Part shown: in pieces, positions 34,642 to 43,751 of the stretch
Position numbering within the stretch: the stretch's first letter is position 1
Layout of the letters: each line of letters opens with the position of its first letter
Source: Verrucomicrobiota bacterium
Lineage (GTDB): Bacteria; Verrucomicrobiota; Verrucomicrobiia; Opitutales; Opitutaceae
Assembly: GCA_018239675.1 (NCBI GenBank)
Contig: JAFEGX010000141.1
Location: 1-51,122, forward strand
Direction: 5' to 3'
Length of the DNA stretch: 51,122 nucleotides
Made by a program: the position numbers and the translations under genes
Notes under the pieces: model-generated
What the model was told of the DNA's origin: nothing
The model's database searches: none
Seen by the model: the letters and a program-made list of their open reading frames with translations, nothing else

Positions 34642-37600
34642 ATGAATGTCCATGCTTCAACCCAGGCGACCGGGGCCCGTGCTACCGCGGGTCACGGGTT
34701 CTCGTTGGACCTGCGCCGGCTGCTCGCGGCGCTGGTCATCGGGGCCACGCCGCTCCCCGCCAGTCCCGTAATCTCGGAGTTCATGGCGTCGAACAAGACG
34801 ACGCTCGTCGACGAGGACGGCGACTATTCGGACTGGATCGAGATCCACAATCCCGATTCCACGGCGGTCAGCCTCGCCGGCTGGTATCTGACCGACAACG
34901 CGAAGAAGAGGACCAAGTGGGCGTTCCCCGCTGTCTCGGTCCCCGCCGACGGTTACTTGATCGTGTTTGCCTCGAGCAAGGATCGGCGCACGAGCGGCGG
35001 CAATCTTCACACCAACTTCAGCCTCGATGCCGACGGCGAATATCTCGGCCTCATCAAGCCCGATGGCACCAGCGCCGCCAGCGAGTACGCCGCGACCTTC
35101 CCGCCGCAGGTGGCGGACATCTCCTACGGCATCACCCAGCCCGCGAAGGAGAGCGAAGGCGGCGCCACCGGCTATCTCCGCACCGCCACCCCAGGCAGCG
35201 CCAACCCCGACAATCGCGGGCTCATCCTCGCACAGCGGGTCACCTTCTCCCCGACGGCCGGCCTGTTCACCGGCACGACGACCGTAACTCTGTCCGGCGC
35301 CGCCGCCGACCAGAAGATCCGGTATGTGATCGCGGCGCCCTCGGCCCAGCTTGGCGCCGACCTCCCCGACCCTACCGCCAGCTCCGAACTCTACACGGGC
35401 CCCATCTTGGTGCCGTCGCCGGCCGTGATCCGCGCCGCCGTGTTTTCCGGCGACGACTCGCGCAGCGGTCTCGCGGCCAGCGCCCAGTATCTCCAGGTCG
35501 CGAACAACGGCTCCAACCAAGTCTACTGGTTCGAGAGCAACCTGCCGATCCTCGTCCTGGATGACCACGGGCTGGGCCCGCTGGCGAAGGACGAGATCGA
35601 TCACTCCGCCTGGCTCTACGCCTGGACACCCGGAGCCGACGGCGCGTCCCACCTGCTGCATGCGCCCGACCTGGCGACGTCGATGACCATGACCGTGCAC
35701 GGCTTCTCGTCCGCCGACTTTCCGAAGAAGAGCTTCAAGCTCGACCTCACCACCGACCTCGGCTGGAGCAATCCGCAGCCGCTGCTCGGGCTCCCCGCCG
35801 CCGACTCCTGGATCCTGATCGGGCCGTGGTCCTACGACCGCTCGTTCCTTCGCAACGCGTACGTCTATGCGCTGAGCAACCAGCTCGGCCGCTGGGCGCC
35901 GCGCACGCAGTTCGCGGAAGTCTTCCTGAACAACGGCCCCGACGGACTCGATCAGGCCGACTACGCCGGCGTCTACGTTCTGACCGACAAGATCACCGTG
36001 GCGCCGCAGCGTATTAATCTCGCGACACTGGCCGCCTCCGACACCACCGAGCCCGCGCTGACCGGCGGCTACATCCTGCGGATCGATCCGCCCCAGGACG
36101 ACAAATACTCGTGGCGCACGTCCCACGGCTTTCCCGACTACGCCACCTGCGTCGTGATGGTGGAGGAGCCCAAGCTCGACAAGCTCCCCGCGGTCCAGCG
36201 CGACTACATCCGCGGCTACGTCCAAAAATTCGAGAACGCGCTTCAGGCCGACGCCGCGGTGAACTGGGCCACCCGCACCTATCTGGACTACCTCGACCGC
36301 CCGTCGTGGATCGATCACCACCTCCTCAATGTCCTGGCCAAGAACATCGATGCCTTCCGCCGCAGCACCTACTTCACCAAGGACCGCGGGGGCAAGCTGG
36401 TCGCCGGGCCGGTGTGGGACTACGATCGGTCGCTCGGCTCGTACGACGGGCGCGACGCGGACTGGTCAGGGTGGAACGGAGCTTACGATGCCGTCGACGT
36501 CTGGAATTTCGGCTGGTGGGGCTTGCTGGCCCGCGATCCCGATTTTCGGCAGGCTTGGGTGGACCGCTGGCAGTCGCTGCGCCGACACGAGCTGTCGGAC
36601 GCCAATCTCACGGAGCTCGCCGATGCCCTCGCCGCCCGCGTCGGGACGATCGCCGCGGAGCGGGACGCCAGTCACTGGGAGGGCGACCGCAGCGCGTACG
36701 GCGACTATCAAGGCGAGGTCGCCCATCTCAAGGACTGGGTCACGCGCCGCGCCGCCTGGATCGACACGCAGTTCCTGGCCCCGCCGACCATCGTGGACGA
36801 CGGCGCCAATCTGCTGGTCACTCCCGCGGACGGCACACGGCTGGCCTACACCCTCGACGGCACTGATCCGCGCCTCGGCGGCGGCGCGCTCTCGGGCACC
36901 GCGCTGGTCGCCACCGGGCCGATCACGCTTCCCCGCACCGCCAACCTCTACGCCCGCTCCCACGCGGCCACCGCGCCGGCTTTCCCCGGCAGTCCCTGGA
37001 GCTCCCTCTCGGCCGGCCCGGTCGCGGCCCCGCTGTCGGCCGCCCTGCAGTCCCGGCTCGTCAACCTCTCGGTCCGGAGCACCGTGCGCGGCGGCGAGAA
37101 CGTGCTCATCGCCGCGGTGGTCGTGCGCGACAGCGACGGCAAGGCCTTCCTCGCGCGCGCCGTCGGGCCTTCGCTGGTCGACTTCGGCGTGACGCAGCCG
37201 CTGGCGGATCCCCTGCTCCGGGTGGTCAGCCAGTCGGGTTCGGAGCTTGGCCGCAACTTTGGCTGGACCACCTGCGCCGACGCCGCGAAGCTGCCCGAGC
37301 TGGCGACGCAGGTCGGCGCGTTTCCGCTCAGCGGCACGAAGGCAGACTCGGCGCTCGCAACTTGCCTGGCGGCCGGCCAGTACTCGATGCTCGTCTCGAG
37401 CGCCACCACGCAGACCGGCGCCGCGCTCGCCGAGCTCTACGAGACCGCCAGCGCCGGACGCGCCGTGAATTTCTCGGCCCGCGGTCTGGCCGGCACCGGC
37501 GAGGGCGCGTTGATCGGCGGCTTCGTCGTGGGCGGCAACCAGCCCAAGCGCGTCCTGATCCGCGGCATCGGGCCCGCGCTCCGCTCGTACGGGGTCAGCC

Positions 37601-37854
37601 AGGCCCTTGCCGATCCCGTGCTCACGCTGTACCACGACCAGGTCGCGATCGCGGCGAACGACGACTGGGGCCTGAACGACAACGCGGGCGCGATCGCCGG
37701 CACGGCCCGGGCCATCGGCGCCTTCGCACTCACCGACGCCAGCGCGGACGCGGCCCTGCTCCTTGCACTTCCGCCCGGCGTCTACTCGGTAGTCGTCAGC
37801 GCCAAGGGCACGGCCGAGGGCGTTGCCCTCGTCGAGATCTACGACGCCGACTGA
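34642..37854 (+). CDS. Large secreted CotH-kinase-family protein with lamin-tail domain
   Basis: 1070 residues from ATG 34642, preceded by GGAGGT (a TTG at 34609 is less likely). After a hydrophobic leader comes a lamin-tail domain (about residues 40-150; ISEFMASNKTTLVDEDGDYSDWIEIHN). Then come a chitobiase-C-like segment, a CotH domain (about 300-620; HGFSSADFPKKSFKLDL, YDRSFLRNAYVYALSNQLG, GPVWDYDRSLGSYDGRDADW), another chitobiase-C-like segment (YTLDGTDPRLGG), and two copies of the RAVGPSL/RGIGPAL module also present in the PhoD protein. CotH proteins phosphorylate spore-coat proteins in Bacillus. In this setting a surface or exported role is likely. Confidence 0.88.
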   Translation: MNVHASTQATGARATAGHGFSLDLRRLLAALVIGATPLPASPVISEFMASNKTTLVDEDGDYSDWIEIHNPDSTAVSLAGWYLTDNAKKRTKWAFPAVSVPADGYLIVFASSKDRRTSGGNLHTNFSLDADGEYLGLIKPDGTSAASEYAATFPPQVADISYGITQPAKESEGGATGYLRTATPGSANPDNRGLILAQRVTFSPTAGLFTGTTTVTLSGAAADQKIRYVIAAPSAQLGADLPDPTASSELYTGPILVPSPAVIRAAVFSGDDSRSGLAASAQYLQVANNGSNQVYWFESNLPILVLDDHGLGPLAKDEIDHSAWLYAWTPGADGASHLLHAPDLATSMTMTVHGFSSADFPKKSFKLDLTTDLGWSNPQPLLGLPAADSWILIGPWSYDRSFLRNAYVYALSNQLGRWAPRTQFAEVFLNNGPDGLDQADYAGVYVLTDKITVAPQRINLATLAASDTTEPALTGGYILRIDPPQDDKYSWRTSHGFPDYATCVVMVEEPKLDKLPAVQRDYIRGYVQKFENALQADAAVNWATRTYLDYLDRPSWIDHHLLNVLAKNIDAFRRSTYFTKDRGGKLVAGPVWDYDRSLGSYDGRDADWSGWNGAYDAVDVWNFGWWGLLARDPDFRQAWVDRWQSLRRHELSDANLTELADALAARVGTIAAERDASHWEGDRSAYGDYQGEVAHLKDWVTRRAAWIDTQFLAPPTIVDDGANLLVTPADGTRLAYTLDGTDPRLGGGALSGTALVATGPITLPRTANLYARSHAATAPAFPGSPWSSLSAGPVAAPLSAALQSRLVNLSVRSTVRGGENVLIAAVVVRDSDGKAFLARAVGPSLVDFGVTQPLADPLLRVVSQSGSELGRNFGWTTCADAAKLPELATQVGAFPLSGTKADSALATCLAAGQYSMLVSSATTQTGAALAELYETASAGRAVNFSARGLAGTGEGALIGGFVVGGNQPKRVLIRGIGPALRSYGVSQALADPVLTLYHDQVAIAANDDWGLNDNAGAIAGTARAIGAFALTDASADAALLLALPPGVYSVVVSAKGTAEGVALVEIYDAD

Positions 37855-37859
37855 ACCGG

Positions 37860-38615
37860 TCAGGGCTGCTTGATCTTCGCCCGGAGCTCGGTGACCAGTT
37901 TCGCGGCGTCGGCCAGCTGCGCCTCGCTCATGAGGGGCTCGACAGTCGGGATCGAGTTCTTCGCCTGCTGGTTGCCGCGCTCGGCGGCGAGCCGCCACCA
38001 GGCCAGCGCCCGCACGAAGTCCCGCGGCACGCCGTTGGCCTTCGAGTACACCAGCCCGAGATTGTTCTGCGCCGTCACATCGCCCTGCTCGGCGGCCTTC
38101 GTCCACCATTTCACGGCCTCCGCGCCGTCCTTGGCCACGCCGGTGCCGAAGAAATAGGCATTGCCGAGGTTGCCCTGCGCCGGGGCGTAGCCCTGGTCGG
38201 CGGCCTTGCGGAACCACTTGAGCGCCTCCGCCGGGTTGGCCTTGCCGGTGATGCCGGAAGCATATGCGACGCCAAGGTTGAACTCGCCGAGCACGAAACC
38301 CTGGTCCGCGGACTTGCGCCACCAGTACATGGTGCTGGCGACGTTTTTCGCCACACCCTGCCCGCTCAGGCACATGTCGCCGATGCGGTACTGCGCGTAG
38401 GGGTGACCCTGCTGCGCGGCCTTCAGGAACCAGCGCGCGGCTTCGGCCGGATCCTTGGCGACCCCGTCGCCGTCGGCGTGCGCGATGCCGACCTTGATCT
38501 GCGCCTCGACGTCGCCGCCCTTGGCCTTCTCGACGAGGGCCGCGTCGAGCGCCCCGGCGCGCGACGCCAGCATGAGGAATCCCACCAGCCAGATCCGTAT
38601 TGCGGAATGGTTCAT
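37860..38615 (-). CDS. Secreted Sel1-repeat protein
   Basis: 251 residues from the ATG at 38615 (MNHSAIRIWLVGFLMLASRAGALDA, a signal peptide). The frame extends 12 codons further upstream. Five Sel1-type repeats of 36 residues follow: GDVEAQIKVGIAHADGDGVAKDPAEAARWFLKAA, GHPYAQYRIGDMCLSGQGVAKN, GFVLGEFNLGVAYASG, GYAPAQGNLGNAYFFGTGVAKDGAEAVKWWTKAA, and GDVTAQNNLGLVYSKANGVPRD. It is presumably a protein-interaction scaffold in the periplasm. Its stop is 5 bp from the convergent CotH gene stop, with no room for a terminator between them. Confidence 0.88.
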   Translation of the reverse strand: MNHSAIRIWLVGFLMLASRAGALDAALVEKAKGGDVEAQIKVGIAHADGDGVAKDPAEAARWFLKAAQQGHPYAQYRIGDMCLSGQGVAKNVASTMYWWRKSADQGFVLGEFNLGVAYASGITGKANPAEALKWFRKAADQGYAPAQGNLGNAYFFGTGVAKDGAEAVKWWTKAAEQGDVTAQNNLGLVYSKANGVPRDFVRALAWWRLAAERGNQQAKNSIPTVEPLMSEAQLADAAKLVTELRAKIKQP

Positions 38616-38689
38616 GGGCCGAGGCTTAAGGCCTGCCCCGCGTTCCAGCAAGGCGGGAAAGACGCCCGCGCCTCAGCCAGAATCAGGCA

Positions 38690-38802
38690 GTCGAGGGTCG
38701 AGCAGACGAAAACCGAGAGGCGGATGATCCGCCGCGTCGGCCGGCCGGCCGACGCTGGCGAAGTTTCCCTGCGCCTGGCTATTCGACTCCTCGACCCTCG
38801 AC
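38690..38802. repeat. Word-repeat arms enclosing two adjacent perfect palindromes
   Basis: GTCGAGGGTCGAG (38690-38702) and CTCGACCCTCGAC (38790-38802) are perfect reverse complements. Between them are two abutting palindromes. One is a 7-bp-arm hairpin, GGCGGAT-G-ATCCGCC (38719-38733). The other is a perfect 22-bp palindrome beginning GCGTCGGCCGG (38734-38755). It lies between the Sel1 and TPMT genes, both on the minus strand. Confidence 0.85.
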
Positions 38803-38823
38803 GTTCGCCTGCATGCTTCCGGC

Positions 38824-39450
38824 TCAGTGCTGCACGGCCGGCGCCGGCACGGCGGTCCGGCTGCGCTCCTGCCACCGCTCGCGGCCCTTGAAAAGGCCTA
38901 TCGAGTCGTTCACCGGCCGGTCCTTCACCAGGAGAAAATACTGCGCGAACAGCTCGTCCGCCGTGCCCCAGGCAAAGCCGAACGGCGGGCCCTCCTCCAG
39001 CACCGGGGTCTGGTAGTAGAAGTAACCGATCAGGAGCCCGCGGTGCTTCAGCAGCGCCGCCACCCGGTCCCGGTAGTCCGTCCGCTGGTCGGGCCACAGC
39101 GAGCAGATGAAGGTGCGCTCATAAACCACGTCGAACGCCTGCCCGCCGAAATCGTGGGTGAAAAAATCCCCAAGGATCACCCGGTCGGCCAGGCCCGGCC
39201 CCAGGCGCTTTCGCGCCAGCTCCACGGCCGCCGGGGCCAGGTCGATCGCCGTCACCTCGTAGCCGGCCTCCGCGAAGGCCGCGACTTCGTACCCGGCGCC
39301 GCAGCCCGGGATGAGGACCCGCCCGCCCTTCGGACGGGCCTTCAAGTAGGACTTCAGGTCGGCCGGCACGCCGCCAAAGTCCCAGGGGGTCTTGCCGCTC
39401 ACGTAGCGGCTGTTCCAGAACTCGCGATGCGGGTGTTCGCCTTTTTCCAT
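38824..39450 (-). CDS. Thiopurine S-methyltransferase (TPMT)-family methyltransferase
   Basis: 208 residues. FWNSRYVSGKTPWDFGGVPADLKSYL at the N-terminus, the SAM loop GGRVLIPGCGAGYEVAAFAEAGYEV, and DVVYERTFICSLWPDQRTDYRDRVAALLKHRGLLIGYFYY are typical of the TPMT family. Bacterial members methylate S, Se or Te compounds or halides. The natural substrate here is unknown. It lies 59 bp downstream of priA on the same strand. Confidence 0.88.
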   Translation of the reverse strand: MEKGEHPHREFWNSRYVSGKTPWDFGGVPADLKSYLKARPKGGRVLIPGCGAGYEVAAFAEAGYEVTAIDLAPAAVELARKRLGPGLADRVILGDFFTHDFGGQAFDVVYERTFICSLWPDQRTDYRDRVAALLKHRGLLIGYFYYQTPVLEEGPPFGFAWGTADELFAQYFLLVKDRPVNDSIGLFKGRERWQERSRTAVPAPAVQH

Positions 39451-39509
39451 GCGGGTGGCTCACTGCAAACCATGCCTTCGGCGGCGGTAGTCAAGACTGC
39501 TGCGGCCGG

Positions 39510-41747
39510 TCAGGTCAGGCTCATCGGGTCAACGTCGAGCACCTGGGTGATGTCGTCCGGCCAGGCGAACTCCGCCCGGAGCCGCGCCAGCTCGGGCACG
39601 ACCCGGGTCACCGCATTCGTGAAGTACCAGACCTGCCAGCGGTATTCGTCCATGATCTTCTCGATCGGCGACGGCGACGGTCCGCGGACCTCGGCCCGCG
39701 TCCCGAGCGCCTGCTCGACCTTCCGCGCCCACTGCTCGGCGAAGAACTTGAGCTTCTCGGGATTCGGGCCGCGGAACAGGTGGTGGATCAGGTGCCGGTA
39801 CGGCGGATAATGGAAGTCGCGGCGCATCTTGAGCTCGGCGGCCGCAAAGCCCGCGAAGTCGGCGTGCCGCGAGAACTGGATCGCCTCCGCCTGGGGCGTG
39901 AAGGTCTGCACGATCACCTCGCCCGCCCGGTCGCCCCGCCCCGCCCGGCCCGCCACCTGCACCAGCAGCTGGAAGGTGCGCTCGTTCGCCCGGAAGTCCG
40001 GCACGTGCATCGAGATGTCCGCGTCGATCAGCCCGACCAGCGTCACGTTCGGGAAATCCAGTCCCTTGCCAATCATCTGGGTGCCGATGAGCACGTCGAT
40101 GCGGCCCGCCCGGAACTGCGCGAGCACCTCGCGGAAGCGGTTCTTGCGCGCCATGGTGTCGGTGTCCATGCGCTCGACCCGCGCCTTCGGCAGCAGCCGG
40201 CGGACCGCCTCCTCCACCCGCTGCGTGCCCAAGCCGCGCCAGCGGATCTCGGGCGCGCCGCACTTCGGGCAGCGCAGCGGGGCCGGGTGCTGGTCGCCGC
40301 AGAGGTGGCAGCGCAGCGTCTCGTCCGCCCGGTGGTAGGTCAGCGCGATGCTGCAGTGCGTGCACTCCTCGGTGTGACCGCACTTCGTGCACTGCATGGC
40401 GGTCGAGTACCCGCGGCGGTTGATGAAGAGGATCGTCTGCTCGCGGCGCTCGAGGCGGGCATGCATCGCGTCAAGGAGCTTGCGCGACAGCGCCGGCAGG
40501 GTCCGCTGCTTCATCGCCTCGATGCGCAGGTCGACGATGTCGATGTGCGGCAGCTGGCGCGCGTCCACCCGCTCCCGGAGCTCCACCAGCCGGTACTTGC
40601 CCGCCTGCGCGTTCGCGTAGCTCTCGAGGGACGGGGTCGCCGAGCCGAGCACGCACAGGGCGCGGTTGAGCTTCGCCCGCATCACCGCGACGTCCCGCCC
40701 GTGGTAGCGCGGGGTCTCGTCCTGCTTGTACGCCGGCTCGTGCTCCTCGTCGACGACGATGAGCCGCAGGTTCTGCACCGGGGCGAAGACGGCCGAGCGG
40801 GCGCCCACCACGATCCGCGCGGCGCCGGTGGCGAGCGCCAGCCAGCCGTCGAACCGCTCGCCCTCGCTCAGGTGGCTGTGCCACACCACGCAGCGGTGGC
40901 CCGGGGCGATCGCCTCGAGCCGGGAGCGGAGCCGCGCCACTGTCTGCGGCGTCAGCGCCACCTCGGGGACGAGGAACACCACCCCGCCGCCCGCCTTCAG
41001 GGCCTGGTCGATCGCGCGCAGGTAGACCTCCGTCTTGCCCGAGCCGGTCACGCCGTGCAGCAGCGACACGCCGAAGCGCTCCGCCGCCAGCTCGTCCCCG
41101 AGCGCCGCGACGGCCGCGGCCTGCGCGGGATTCAGGGCGTGCGGCTGCGAGGCCACCAGCTCGCCCTGGTCGACAAAGTCGCCGTAGGCCACGCGCTCCA
41201 CCCGCTGCGAGGCCTCGCGCGCCACCCCGCGCTTCACCAGCGCGGCCACCACGGCCGCGGTCAGGTTGAGCCGGCTGAGGACCAGCGCCTTTTTCTGCGG
41301 CCGGAACTGCTGCGCGAGAAACCGGTACAGCCGCGCCTGCTGCGGGGCCCGTTTCTCGAGCGCCGTAAGCTCGTCCGCTCCGAGGTGCCGCGCCAGCACC
41401 AGGAGTTTCTCCTCCTTGATCCCGGCGCCGTGCCGCACCGCGGCCGGCAGCATCGTCTCGATCACGCTGTCGACCCCGCACGCGTAGTAGCCCGCCATCC
41501 ACCGCGCGAGGTCGAGCAGGTCGCGCGGCAGCGCCGGGAACGGGTGCACCACCTGAGCCACCGCCTTCAGGCGGTCGACCGGGAAGTCGCGCGGCGCGCC
41601 GATCTCGCCGACGATGCCGAGCCGCAGGGCGCTGAGCACCGGCACGCGCACGAGCGAACCCACCGTCACCTCCGGCCGCAGCGCCTCGGGCACGCGGTAG
41701 TGGAGCAGCTTGTCGAAACCGGCCAGTGGGTGAACCCCGACGATCAT
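39510..41747 (-). CDS. priA: Primosomal replication restart helicase PriA
   Basis: 745 residues from the ATG at 41747 (MIVGVHPLAGFDKLLHYRVP). The frame is open for 94 more codons upstream, but these are not family-like. An N-terminal 3'-DNA-binding domain is followed by Walker A HGVTGSGKTEVYLRAI, the DEEH box (IVVDEEHEPAYKQDETPRYHGRD), GSATPSLES and an eight-cysteine zinc region (CTKCGHTEECTHC, then CHLCGDQHPAPLRCPKC). GTQMIGKGLDFPNVTLVGLIDAD and QVAGRAGRGDRAGEV follow. PriA reloads the replisome at stalled forks. It is divergent from the fur-like gene across 106 bp. Confidence 0.97.
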   Translation of the reverse strand: MIVGVHPLAGFDKLLHYRVPEALRPEVTVGSLVRVPVLSALRLGIVGEIGAPRDFPVDRLKAVAQVVHPFPALPRDLLDLARWMAGYYACGVDSVIETMLPAAVRHGAGIKEEKLLVLARHLGADELTALEKRAPQQARLYRFLAQQFRPQKKALVLSRLNLTAAVVAALVKRGVAREASQRVERVAYGDFVDQGELVASQPHALNPAQAAAVAALGDELAAERFGVSLLHGVTGSGKTEVYLRAIDQALKAGGGVVFLVPEVALTPQTVARLRSRLEAIAPGHRCVVWHSHLSEGERFDGWLALATGAARIVVGARSAVFAPVQNLRLIVVDEEHEPAYKQDETPRYHGRDVAVMRAKLNRALCVLGSATPSLESYANAQAGKYRLVELRERVDARQLPHIDIVDLRIEAMKQRTLPALSRKLLDAMHARLERREQTILFINRRGYSTAMQCTKCGHTEECTHCSIALTYHRADETLRCHLCGDQHPAPLRCPKCGAPEIRWRGLGTQRVEEAVRRLLPKARVERMDTDTMARKNRFREVLAQFRAGRIDVLIGTQMIGKGLDFPNVTLVGLIDADISMHVPDFRANERTFQLLVQVAGRAGRGDRAGEVIVQTFTPQAEAIQFSRHADFAGFAAAELKMRRDFHYPPYRHLIHHLFRGPNPEKLKFFAEQWARKVEQALGTRAEVRGPSPSPIEKIMDEYRWQVWYFTNAVTRVVPELARLRAEFAWPDDITQVLDVDPMSLT

Positions 41748-41853
41748 TCGGGTCAGGCTGTCTCGCCCGCCGCCACCGCGCAAGCGCGCGCCGCGCCAGC
41801 GGGACCGCACGAACGCATTGACACGCCGGGGGCGCGGTTGAAACAGTCCGGCC

Positions 41854-42321
41854 GTGAGCATCTCCGCCGCGCGCGACAAGTTCCGGGTGTTTCTCTCCCA
41901 GAAGGGGCTGCGCGTCACCAACCAGCGGCTGGCGATCTTCGACGCCGCCTTCGCGCAGAAGGAGCACTTCACCGCCGAGCAGCTGCTCGACCACGCCCGC
42001 GCGCTCGACCCGTCGGTCTCCCGCGCCACGGTCTACCGCACGCTGCCGATCATGACCGAGAGCGCCCTGCTCCGCGAGGTCGACATCGGCACGGGCGAGA
42101 AGTTCTACCACCCGAACCGCGAGGGCGGCACCACGCAGGTCGCGCAGGTGGTCTGCCTCGACTGCGACCGGATTTTCGAAATCAGCGCCCCATTCATGGA
42201 GTGGTACGGCAACACGGTCTCCGCCAAGCTCGGCCTCCGCCCCGTGACCCAGCGCCTGCAGGTCAGCGCCCGCTGCGACACCCTGCGCCTCACCGGCAAC
42301 TGTCCCCGCCGCGTCTCCTGA
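41854..42321 (+). CDS. Fur-family regulator lacking the usual histidine cluster
   Basis: 155 residues from GTG 41854. The winged helix is clear ([44 protein letters not shown]). The first zinc pair is C101-L-D-C104. Canonical Fur/Zur/PerR proteins have an HHxH cluster just before that pair. Here the segment reads [17 protein letters not shown], with no histidine. The second CxxC is reduced to a single Cys (GNC150PRRVS), although C141 could take its place. H38 and E109 remain. It may sense another metal or signal, or have lost sensing. A small TPR gene starts 3 bp downstream. Confidence 0.88.
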   Translation: MSISAARDKFRVFLSQKGLRVTNQRLAIFDAAFAQKEHFTAEQLLDHARALDPSVSRATVYRTLPIMTESALLREVDIGTGEKFYHPNREGGTTQVAQVVCLDCDRIFEISAPFMEWYGNTVSAKLGLRPVTQRLQVSARCDTLRLTGNCPRRVS

Positions 42322-42324
42322 TCC

Positions 42325-42693
42325 ATGGCCAAGCGCGAGGACCCCGAGTTCGAGATGCGGTTCTTCGAGTCGGTGCTGCGGCGCGACCCGAGCTACACCG
42401 CCGTGGTGGAGATCCTGGGCGGGCTCTACACCAAGCACGGCCGGATCGCGGACGGCCTCCGCATGGACCGCAGGCTGGTGCGGCTCCTGCCGACCAACGC
42501 CACGGCCCACTACAATCTCGCCTGCAGCCTGGCCCTCTCGAAGCGCAAACGCGACGCGCTGCGCTCGCTCCACCAGGCCGTGAAACTCGGTTACACCGAC
42601 CTCGACTGGATGCAGCAGGACCCGGATCTCGACGGCCTCAAGGACGATCCCGCGTTCGCCGCCCTCGTCGCGCAGCTCAAGCCCCAGAGCTAG
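42325..42693 (+). CDS. Small tetratricopeptide-repeat protein
   Basis: 122 residues. Two to three TPR-like units are visible: FEMRFFESVLRRDPSYTAVVEILGGLYTKHGRIADGLRMDRRLVRLLPTNATAHYNLACSLALSKRKRDALRSLHQAVKLGYTD. The end, MQQDPDLDGLKDDPAFAALVAQL, is typical of TPR-end domains. No signal peptide, so it is cytoplasmic. It follows the Fur-like gene after 3 bp and is probably co-transcribed. It may be an interaction partner in the same response, but nothing in the sequence says which. Confidence 0.85.
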   Translation: MAKREDPEFEMRFFESVLRRDPSYTAVVEILGGLYTKHGRIADGLRMDRRLVRLLPTNATAHYNLACSLALSKRKRDALRSLHQAVKLGYTDLDWMQQDPDLDGLKDDPAFAALVAQLKPQS

Positions 42694-42734
42694 GCTTGCG
42701 TCTGGACGGCGGGCGCACCGGGCCCGGGCCGGTC

Positions 42735-43751
42735 CTAGTGCAGCCCGAAGAGCTGCTCGAGCATCGTGTTCAAGTCGTGCGCGACAACCCAGGTGCCGCG
42801 ACGCATCACGACCAGCGTGCGGCTGCGCTCGCGACGCACCAATCCGGCGTTCACGTCCAGGATGCGCGGCCGGTTCGGTGCCAGGCCGATCGCCTCGGTT
42901 CCCGTCAGGGGCGTCCAGCGGAACGGCAGGCCGGTCCAGTCGAAGGTCACCTCCCAGCCGGTCACGCCGGCCGGCAGCGGCTGTGTCAGCAGGGCCGGGT
43001 AGCGCAGCACGAAGTCAGGCACGCGGGTCGTCGCGATCCGGAGCTTCACCGCCGGCTCGAGCTGGGCGAAATACTCCGCGAAGGTGTCGAGCTTCCGCTC
43101 CCGCCACTTGCCGAGGAAGTCGAGCGGATCGATGCCGATCAGGTTCATGCCGTTCCACAGGCCCTGCTCGTTCGGGCTGCCGAATTTCCGCGAGTTGTAC
43201 CATGACTGGAAGTCGCGCGTCGCCATGAGGCCGATCTCGAAGTGCAGGTGCGCCCGGTCCCGCGGGATCTTCCCGCTCGAGCTGTGGCCCATCAGGCCGA
43301 GCACCTGGCCGCGCGTCACCCGCGCCCCCTCGCGCAGGCCCGGTGCGATGCGCGCAAGGTGCGCGTACAGGGTGTAGACGCAGGGAGTCTCGTCGGGATG
43401 CTCCAGCACGACGTAGCGGCCGTAGTTGCTGTCGCCGGCCACCGCATTGATGTGCCGGACCACGCCGTCCATCGCGGCCGTGACCGGGTCGGTCGGTTCA
43501 CCGCGCCGGTCGCGGTTCAGGCACCGGATGTCGATGCCCTCGTGGAACTGCGACCCGCCGCTGCGCACGCCGCCGAACCCGCCCGACTCCGGGTCGCCCG
43601 ATCCGGCGTGCTGCAGGAAGTCGCGCGGCGGCCGCCCCTCGGCCCACGCCGGGTTCGGGGTCGGCCAGGAAAACTCGACCCGCCGCCCGCCGGCGGCGAA
43701 CGCCGCGAGGGCGCACGTCAGGCAGCCCAGGACCAGAAGCAGGCTTCTCAT
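42735..43751 (-). CDS. Secreted M23-family (LytM) peptidase
   Basis: 338 residues from the ATG at 43751 (MRSLLLVLGCLTCALAAFAAGG, a signal peptide). The M23 zinc-site landmarks are FHEGIDIRC (HxxxD) and HLHFEIG (HxH). YGRYVVLEHPDETPCVYTLYAHL and GQVLGLMGHSSSGK lie between them. Family members cut peptidoglycan cross-links, or act as inactive activators of amidases. A further ~130-residue beta-rich C-terminal region is unfamiliar. The start overlaps the hemW stop (43748-43751), indicating coupled translation. Confidence 0.9.
   Translation of the reverse strand: MRSLLLVLGCLTCALAAFAAGGRRVEFSWPTPNPAWAEGRPPRDFLQHAGSGDPESGGFGGVRSGGSQFHEGIDIRCLNRDRRGEPTDPVTAAMDGVVRHINAVAGDSNYGRYVVLEHPDETPCVYTLYAHLARIAPGLREGARVTRGQVLGLMGHSSSGKIPRDRAHLHFEIGLMATRDFQSWYNSRKFGSPNEQGLWNGMNLIGIDPLDFLGKWRERKLDTFAEYFAQLEPAVKLRIATTRVPDFVLRYPALLTQPLPAGVTGWEVTFDWTGLPFRWTPLTGTEAIGLAPNRPRILDVNAGLVRRERSRTLVVMRRGTWVVAHDLNTMLEQLFGLH

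Noticed and set aside
39780..43205. A 1141-codon open frame antisense to priA and running across fur
   Set aside because: It covers three well-supported genes in other frames and has no recognisable domain. Open antisense frames are expected at this GC content.
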